In this document: piece by piece, positions 57,901 to 64,000 of the stretch
Position numbering within the stretch: the first letter of the stretch is position 1
Layout of the letters: each line of letters starts with the position of its first letter
Position numbers and translations under genes: made by a program
Notes under the pieces: generated by a model
The model's input: only the letters and a program-made list of their open reading frames with translations
Database searches by the model: none
What the model was told of the DNA's origin: nothing
Assembly (NCBI GenBank): GCA_018105865.1
Contig: CM030834.1
Coordinates: 11,712,719-11,776,718 of the forward strand
Source: Metaphire vulgaris
Taxonomy: Eukaryota; Annelida; Clitellata; Crassiclitellata; Megascolecidae
Length of the DNA stretch: 64,000 nucleotides
Reading direction: 5' to 3'

Positions 57901-58473
57901 TTCGTTTCCTGTAGACTTTTTGCAAGTCGTCTAATCAGCGGATGTGTCTATTCTAAATAATTTCTACCTTGTGTTATTTTAGCATTTATGAGATCACTTA
58001 GATGTCCTCATCAGTTTCATGTTTATTTTACCCTCTATAGCGAGGCAGACTTTTCAGAGTTGAACTCAGTTTAAACTAATTAGTCTTGCACATTGTGGGT
58101 GTTTCATCAACATCCTTTGCCAAGTTTCTCTGTGCTTTTATAACTTGTTTTATTAATGGTTTTGTCTCGTATTACAAGTCGTTGAGAATTTTGGCGAGTG
58201 TTTCCATAATCGTTCGCCTAAGTCTGATTTAGAATCGCATATCTACGTTTATTTAAGCATACTTCCTCTCCCATCCCCTCCCCGAAACCCCGTTCCTACC
58301 TCTAGTCCATGGTTACCTTGATTTTGATTTCAACGGAGGGAAATCCCCATGACCACCTTACATTTTTACAAGGATTACACATATATTTTTAAAATTCGTT
58401 GGGTGGACCCACATTACTCTTATAGCATAAATTTTTTACATCCCGAGTCGTGATGTCCCGAGGGAGGGAGTAT
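54904..58473 (+). other. non-coding interior of the LTR element
   Basis: No gene is recognised. Overlapping small frames at 55409-55793 (84 and 115 codons) are Ser/Arg-rich and out of phase with one another. The interior is AT-rich, with C-rich patches near 55270 and 58260. The polypurine tract lies at about 58457-58470. Confidence 0.7.
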
Positions 58474-58798
58474 TATAGTAAAGAAGTGCAGAGGCGGACC
58501 CTAATAGTCGCCTTCATAATTGTTATCATTATTCACCGCATGTCTGTTAGATATAGTAGATAGGGATTGGCTGTAATGTTATTAGCTGATTTCTTATTGG
58601 ATGTTATCTATAATAAAAGACTAAGTTCGGGGCAGCTGACGGCTTTCCTCTGACTCGCTAGCGACATCAGACTTTGAGAATATTACACGGGGTCAGAGGA
58701 TAGCACGGCGAACCGAGCAGTCAATTCCATCATCATAAGACTCTCGTGTGAGCTGGGTTCCCCATATAGTAGACGGGCCTAAACTCCCGTTTACTATA
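58474..58798 (+). repeat. 3' LTR
   Basis: Matches 54559-54883 throughout by eye. Confidence 0.92.
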
Positions 58799-58935
58799 GC
58801 TATTTTACGGTTATTATTTATAGTAAAATACAATTTTACTATCTTTCTATAATAGGTCTATAGGCCTACAGCATTCCAGATGAGCGCATTAGTACGTCGT
58901 ATTGATCAAATTCATTAAAAAGAAATGAAGATATG
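58799..58935 (+). repeat. dispersed repeat, copy 1 of pair with 60405-60560
   Basis: GCTATTTTACGGTTATTATT, TTACTATCTTTCTATAATAG, GCATTCCAGATGAGC and TTGATCAAATTCATTAAAAA recur in order at 60425-60550 with perhaps 75-80 percent identity by eye. It begins with the remainder of the 89-bp unit, so the minisatellite arose at the edge of this repeat. Confidence 0.75.
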
Positions 58936-59138
58936 CCTTAGAATTCGCGTCGTTTGATTAAGCGAAGAGCACCGCAAGGCGTAAACTCAGATACCAATGA
59001 ACACTTGAATTATTGCATTCGTCTGGTCTTGAGCAGAGACGACGCGAAGTCTTACAAGTTATGCTGATTTGGTTTTTTTGCACAGTTAGCCATTTTGTTC
59101 TAAGGGACAAAGAAAGTCCAAGGCATTCGAAGTGCCAC

Positions 59139-59363
59139 CAGAGATCTACATGGGTTGGATTAGCCCATAGGCTGGATTGGGTAGGACTTTTCCATATTAA
59201 TGGTGGGCTGGCTTGGGTCAGAAAATTAGTCATGGTATAATGAAATTGTAATGTATTACGGTGGGTTGGTTGGGTCAAGTAACCCTATTACCGGCACGAG
59301 TTGGGTTGGAAATTTGATGGGTTGGATTGGGTTCTTTAAAAAATGGACCCATAGACATCTCTG
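59139..59363. mobile_element. hAT-type MITE rich in GGGTTGG
   Basis: Ends CAGAGATCTACATGGGTTGG and ACCCATAGACATCTCTG are imperfect inverted repeats. The 8-bp flanks AGTGCCAC (59131-59138) and AGCGCCAC (59364-59371) differ at one base. The interior repeats GGGTTGGATTGGGT. It lies 17 bp inside the intron following the transmembrane exon at 59381-59456. Confidence 0.82.
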
Positions 59364-59380
59364 AGCGCCACTCGTCTCAC

Positions 59381-59456
59381 CTTTTGCAACCGATGATGAG
59401 GACGATGACGACGGCGATTAAAATACCAATGACGGCTCCAATGCCAATCGCCAATC
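59381..59456 (-). CDS. internal exon encoding a single transmembrane helix
   Basis: On the minus strand TTATTGACGACAG precedes the exon (acceptor AG at 59458-59457), and GTTGCAAAAG followed by GTGAGACGAG ends it (donor GT at 59380-59379). The 76-bp exon reads LAIGIGAVIGILIAVVIVLI then IGCK, a 20-plus residue hydrophobic helix with GxxxG-like glycines and a Cys-Lys-Arg stop-transfer end. This is typical of the membrane exon of a type I receptor or adhesion protein. Other exons of the gene are not found. The helix alone cannot identify the family. Confidence 0.6.
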
Positions 59457-59459
59457 CTG

Positions 59460-60400
59460 TCGTCAATAATTATTAAATATTTAACAATTTCTGATTCATT
59501 AGACGAAACAACTCAAATATGATAAAACATTTAATAGTCACTGGTGTAGCCAACGTTCAGGAATGGGGTGGATAGGGAAGGCTAATTGAGATGAACATTT
59601 TCAGGTTCCACTAGGGGAGTGGAGGGGGGGCGTCGTCAGCTTCCCCAATGGAGTCTGTGGTAGAGCCAAGCCAAAATATTGAGGGTAATATTGGATTCAA
59701 ATCTCGAGATATTAAGCATATTTTCAGAATATTTGACAATATATCAGCACCGCTTCCCAACTGATAACATATTTTCATTGGCTTTTTCAAGAATTTCATG
59801 ATCACTCCAAGCCTGGTGGGCCCCATATCCTCTGCTCTCTCGTGGCTGCGCTAATGTGGAAATTACCTCCCCAAGCGGGGTCTCGGCAGCAGCCCCAGCC
59901 GCCCAAAATTTGCGGTAGTAGTAGATCAATATCTCGAACTTCGGAGCAGATTTGCAGATTATATGACAGCTATTCGGCAATCACATTATCCGCCAATAAA
60001 TAAAATTTTCCTACTGTAAAATTTTCTAAATGTACCTGTCAGAATCTCACGACTGGTTTTGGTCTGGCCAGAGGGGTCCTGCCACCCCACTCCTTCTTTT
60101 GACCGTGTTATTGGGCATCGAGGCAGACACGCACCTTCAATTAATTCCATTTGGGGAGTGGGTGGGGAGCTTTCTGAGAAGAAGATTTGAGTAACGTTAG
60201 AGTTAAACCATGGACTCTGGTGCATAGTTTAAGGACTTTAATTAGAAGTGATTATTGGGTGGACAAAATCTGCAATACAAATAAGTGTATCGATTCTGCT
60301 GATAATTACCCAACTCCTTCCCCGAAAAATTTCTAATCGCTTTGCGCGCATCCAACTACTAGTCCCAGTTCGAGCAGGAGTCGTCACCCGCGCCCGTCGC
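59460..60400. other. no confident gene
   Basis: Presumed intron or intergenic sequence. CACTGGTGTAGCCAACG at 59540 resembles a decayed CAGTGGCGTAGCCA terminus without a partner. Confidence 0.4.
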
Positions 60401-60404
60401 GGCT

Positions 60405-60560
60405 AAGCTATTGCTAATAGTAATAGCTATTTTACAGCTATTATCTATAGTTAAATAAAATCTTACTATCTTTCAATAATAGGTCTATACAAGCATTCCA
60501 GATGAGCACAACAGTACATCGTTTTGATCAAATACATTAAAAAACTGAAGATACAAATGA
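60405..60560 (+). repeat. dispersed repeat, copy 2
   Basis: Pairs with 58799-58935. Its left part (GGCTAAGCTATTGCTAATAG, then TAATAGCTATTTTACAGC) resembles half of the 89-bp minisatellite unit in single copy. Confidence 0.72.
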
Positions 60561-60564
60561 TAAA

Positions 60565-61515
60565 GTAATAAATAGAATAACGAAAACATGCGTATTCAAT
60601 GAACATCGCCAAATAGCGTCATCAGAATTTTAAGAACGATTTCAATAGAATTATTTCTTCTTTTCAAATAAATCTTGAAATTTTAACGAAAAAAGAAGAT
60701 TTATCTTCAACCGAGAGCTGCGCAGAGATTTATAGAAAGATTCGAAGAAAGACACGCAGCCCTCAGCGAAATGATCGATGTCTTCCTTCAACCATTAGAA
60801 TTAAAATCAACGAAATATTTTATGAAAGGCCAAGTTCTTAATCGATTTCTGCCGACGGGCAGGGAAAACGCGCGCTACGCCATTAATTTCATAAACTTAT
60901 CAATAACCAAATAATGCAGGGGGTCGGCTGTGCTTCTGCTCTTCCGATAGATTACGACTGACGTAGATCTGGTCATCTGATGCTGCTTGGATTGTCAATG
61001 AACAACAACGTGACGAGATTTCGGGACATCTTATTAATTAATTATTACTCACCCTCGTATAACCTCAGTGCATCGAGTCAAGTTTCGAGTGGCGCTATAA
61101 AAATTTGGTTTGCTTATCTCTTTGCTATTAATCAATGGTTATTCGTAGAGGATTCTTACCGTACGGCATCGTCATCTCTCTCGTCAATAAAAATTCTTCC
61201 TCGTTTGTCTGCTGATGCGCTGCAGAAGAACAAAAATATAGTTTTGTGGACAAAATACGCATAACTTACAGCATTACTAGACTTGTGGAAGTTGTGGTAT
61301 TACAAGACTGACTTACAGCATTACAATTCACTGTACTAACAAGTGCTAAATAAATTAACGGTATTTTACTTACTTACTTAGTGGCAGTGTTCGTCGTCTG
61401 CATATTAAGTCGGGAAGCGGTAATCTTGTCTGACAAGGAGAGAAATAATAATTATTCTTTGCAATGGACGACAATGAGGTGGTTTGCAATGGTTGCCGAT
61501 AGTCGGCATTGCGAT
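60565..61515. other. no confident gene
   Basis: Unassigned frames such as 60980-61264 lack motifs. Confidence 0.4.
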
Positions 61516-61524
61516 GGATTAGAG

Positions 61525-61876
61525 CCGCGGTTCTCAACCTTTATAGTGCCGCGACCCCTTCAATTCAATTCCCCATGATGTGGCGACCCCAACCGTAAAA
61601 TCACTTTCGTTCATAATGTAAACTGTTAAAAATAATAATGCTACAACAAATAAAACGTTTGAAATAATTCTGATTCAATTATCTGCAATGCCTATCATCG
61701 GATTCCAATTATAGTTTTAAAAAAACTAGTAACTACTAATGGGAAAATTTTGTACAATTACAAGTTTTGCGAATCAAAAATGAGACAATCTCATATTTCC
61801 GAAGGTTTCAGGCGACCCCTGGCAAATCGTCATTCGACCCCCGTCGGGGTCGCGACCCACAGGTTGAGAACCGCTG
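61525..61876. mobile_element. hAT-type MITE with GGTTCTCAACC ends
   Basis: Left CCGCGGTTCTCAACC and right GGTTGAGAACCGCTG are inverted repeats of the GGTTCTCAACC type widespread in hAT (Charlie-like) elements. A perfect 8-bp target duplication, GATTAGAG, lies at 61517-61524 and 61877-61884. The subterminal GCGACCCC (left) and GGGGTCGCG (right) also pair. Confidence 0.92.
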
Positions 61877-61893
61877 GATTAGAGAATCTACGG

Positions 61894-62140
61894 CAGGGGC
61901 ATTCAAACGGCGACCCGCGGGTCGGATCTGGTCCGCCAAGGGTTTTGAAATGGCCCGTGAATATACTGAAAGCATAAATGACTTATCTAATATTTACTAA
62001 ATGATTTTAATGTTTTATTTTCAACCTACCTGTTTTTATTGCTTGTAACATATAATGCTGTAACTTAAAAATATTCGTGTAGTACCTGGCCCTCGGGCGG
62101 GCACCAATCATAAAGAAACGCGGCCCTTCGCAAAATGTAA
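61894..62140 (+). mobile_element. probable hAT-type element, CAGGGGCATTCAAAC end
   Basis: The left end CAGGGGCATTCAAACGGCGA followed by CCCGCGGGTCGG and GGTCCGCC resembles the C-A-G-G-G-G-N-N-T-C-A-A-A-C ends with GGCCCGC sequence seen in vertebrate and invertebrate hAT MITEs. CCTGGCCCTCGGGCGGGC appears near the right side. The right terminus is not resolved. Confidence 0.5.
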
Positions 62141-62144
62141 TTAA

Positions 62145-62910
62145 ATACCTGTGTTTTACCGTCTCCGTAGCTGCCGTAGCTATGATCTATCAATTAGACT
62201 CAGCAAGAATCAAATGGCAGCGTCTTTTATAGCGTGTGGACGGTTGAAAGCGATTTACGACAGTTCCAAAAGGTAATTAGCTTTTCTTTTGCGATTGGTT
62301 CAAGGGTATACGTCTGGGTAATAAGGGTATCTTCTGCGGAATGTCTCGAAGCAGCCTTGCAGGCGTGTAAGTTAAACCTCGATCGAGTTGTTTTACGGAA
62401 GCGCCGCGTGATCGCTGGAGCGCACTCGTCAAAAGCAATGCCGATCGAGTGCATTGGCAATTGGAGACGAGATCATCGATGGTGTCTTAATTAAAGAAGC
62501 AGCGCACTTTTCAAGCAATGCAGGTATAGAGTGCAACGGTAACTGAAGACCAGATCATCAATAGTGATACACTTGAAGCATTAGAAGCATCAAGGAAGTC
62601 AATGTAATGTAATGCAGCATCTATATAGCGCCTCCTGTGTTCTACTAGAGGTGCTCGCGGCTTTGTATGATCTGCGCGTCGTTTCCCATTTCCAATGTCA
62701 CCTGGTGCGAGTGAACCAGAGATTACGAGACTGAAGAAGACTCGTTGTGTTCAAAAACCAGCGGTGGCCATTTTCCGTGGCCAATCATCGTGTGCAAAAC
62801 TAAAACATGCTCAGCGCGAACATTATGGACAACACAACTACAGGCCTAAGCACAATCAATACAAGACATTCGTTCACTCTAATAGCAAACCGGCCTACGA
62901 GTATTTTTTT
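62145..62910. other. no confident gene
   Basis: An 86-codon plus-strand frame (62234-62494) is not recognised. CAATTGGAGACGAGATCATC near 62459 is followed 80 bp later by a similar GACCAGATCATC, a weak direct repeat. Confidence 0.4.
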
Positions 62911-62916
62911 CATCAT

Positions 62917-63208
62917 AGTCAAAAAAGTCAAAATAGTCAAAGTCCTTCCCGAGCCTCACGGGCTCATAGGGCGGGGCTGATCTCCGTTGCTATAGCCCTC
63001 AGCCAAGCGTGCAATGCCACGGATACGGGGCTAGTGTATCGCATAGCGTACCTGTTTGACTTATTGCAGAGATTTTTACCACTGCTCCTCATTTTACCAC
63101 CGCGAAAAAGGCTGAGTCGACCTTTAGTTAGGGCTCCTGCGGGACTCGAACCCGCGACCTCCTGCTCCATTGTCCTACGTTGTTACCACTCTGCTAACTT
63201 CCCGCCCG
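62917..63208 (-). mobile_element. tRNA-derived SINE, copy 3 (most complete)
   Basis: On the minus strand: head GGGCGGGAAGTTAGCAGAGT then GGTAAC (A box TAGCAGAGTGG) and B box GGTTCGAGTCC, then AGGAGCCCTAACTAAAGGTC. A body carries TGAGGGCTATAGCAACGGAG, and the end is a GACTATTTTGACT-type tail (62917-62942). The 175-codon plus-strand frame over it is fortuitous. Confidence 0.82.
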
Positions 63209-63214
63209 TTTTGT

Positions 63215-63714
63215 TATCATAATTCATTTTAAAATGCAACGTCTTCTGGGTTTTAGCTACAAGCTCGGTTTGTGCTGTGATGAAGACATTGTGATACAGG
63301 CGCCTCAAAAGTTGGAGCCACAGCTCATGCCGAGTATGCTGTAAAAATGCGAAATTGATAAGGACGCAGTCTTTTGTATGGTTCATGCATTGACATTGAA
63401 GAATGGCTTCATTGCTGCTTGTTCTAAGTCATGGATAGTTGGATACTGCAGCAATGGATTTCGCAGTCTAACAGTCAGACTTCATTTCTGCCCACCAAAA
63501 CTGTCAATCCTTGAGGAAACCAGGTCTGCCCGGTGTTCAATTGCGGCAGCGTACGTGACATACATGCACAGTTCAAGCTTCGAACGACCGTCGAGCGCTG
63601 ACCTAATTAGCGCGGTCAACTCAAGCATCTGGACGAGGACAATTCACTGATATATCAGACTATACTGTATACCTTGATGCCCTCAGGACAATATGGTCAT
63701 ATCATTCAGAACAG
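63215..63714. other. no gene seen
   Basis: No supported ORF. Confidence 0.45.
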
Positions 63715-63723
63715 AATGGAAAT

Positions 63724-63883
63724 CCGTGTTTTATCCGGGCCTCTTAGGAGAGATTTCCCCCTCCTCAAACCATAACCCCCCAACCCCAATCCCAGCACTG
63801 ACACAAATTTTTGCATCGAACTGTGTCTCTTCCCCTGCAGTCAAAGTCAATCCCCCGAGGCTTGGAGTCTGGATAAAACACTG
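63724..63883 (+). mobile_element. MITE, family CAGTGTTTTAT, copy 3
   Basis: Starts CCGTGTTTTATCCGGGCCTC and ends GGAGTCTGGATAAAACACTG. The interior (CCCAGCACTGACACAAATTT, CGAACTGTGTCTCTTCC) closely matches the copy at 2228-2417. Flanks ATGGAAAT and ATGGAAAC match at 7 of 8 positions. Confidence 0.9.
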
Positions 63884-64000
63884 ATGGAAACTCCATTTGG
63901 TCGCGCATTCCTGAATTTATGCATCCATGAACTGCCTTTATAAGCAGAATGAATAGCGAGAGAATCGAGCAGACTTAATATCACGGCTTGTTAAAGGCAT

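Larger units (their letters stand above)
54559..58798 (+). mobile_element. non-autonomous LTR retrotransposon (LARD-like), 4.24 kb
   Basis: Two 325-bp LTRs (54559-54883 and 58474-58798) look identical base for base. The element sits in unit 8 of the 89-bp minisatellite. The flanks share AGCTA (4-6 bp depending on where the ends are set), as expected of an integrase target duplication. A primer-binding-like TGGTGTCGTATCGGGG follows the 5' LTR, and a purine tract CCCGAGGGAGGGAG precedes the 3' LTR. The 3.6-kb interior has no ORF over about 115 codons and no gag, protease, RT or integrase motif that I can see. Orientation is set by the PBS and polypurine positions. It would depend on an autonomous relative. 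Confidence 0.88.

Noticed and set aside
63130..63208. tRNA gene on the minus strand
   Set aside because: A and B boxes are present, but the acceptor ends do not pair as an intact cloverleaf and related copies at 4.9 and 31.5 kb share a longer body, so it is a SINE head.
62695..63222. 175-codon plus-strand frame
   Set aside because: Lies mostly antisense over a tRNA-derived SINE.

Overview
The window looks like nuclear DNA of a metazoan, probably a marine invertebrate. It has no operons or dense long ORFs. It has abundant di-, tri- and tetranucleotide microsatellites, apparent intron-bounded coding exons, and a very high load of eukaryotic transposable elements: APE-type LINEs, tRNA-derived SINEs, hAT-type MITEs with 8-bp target duplications, PIF/Harbinger, Tc1/mariner, Helitron and an LTR element. 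The species cannot be named from sequence alone.

Host coding content is thin. The best candidates are all on the minus strand. They are: a first coding exon at 12657-13240 whose C-terminal end resembles the start of SLC26-type anion transporters; a signal-peptide plus seven-cysteine secreted protein (24501-24834) whose ORF runs into a trinucleotide array; a low-complexity Gln/Ala/Gly/His-rich terminal exon (51635-52556) with a visible 3' splice site; and a 76-bp exon encoding one transmembrane helix (59381-59456) with both splice sites visible.

Layout. 0-2 kb: a duplicated 239-bp block and a 43-bp minisatellite. 2-5 kb: two nested MITEs, a small MITE, a Harbinger derivative with 51-bp inverted repeats, and a SINE. 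6-7.6 kb: an unexplained block with 23 GGTACC sites between a TATA-like box and a poly(A) signal. 8.7-9.9 kb: a mosaic of nested MITEs and a dispersed repeat. 10.5-19 kb: a LINE remnant, MITEs and a TA-rich foldback. 19-26 kb: microsatellites and a Helitron. 26.6-30.5 kb: a CR1-like LINE interrupted by a second LINE. 31-40 kb: SINE, MITE, mariner and Helitron copies and LINE tails. 41-49.5 kb: more MITEs, including a nest at 46.3-47.0 kb, and LINE remnants. 53.9-58.8 kb: an 89-bp minisatellite interrupted by a 4.24-kb LTR element with identical LTRs and no visible gag/pol. 59-64 kb: a transmembrane exon with a MITE just inside its intron, then hAT MITEs and a SINE.

The most informative signals are the nested insertions that give relative ages, the non-coding LTR element, a 22-bp repeat expansion that breaks a mariner transposase, a SINE that shares its 3' tail with a local LINE, the GGTACC block, and a 20-bp motif shared by MITEs with different termini.
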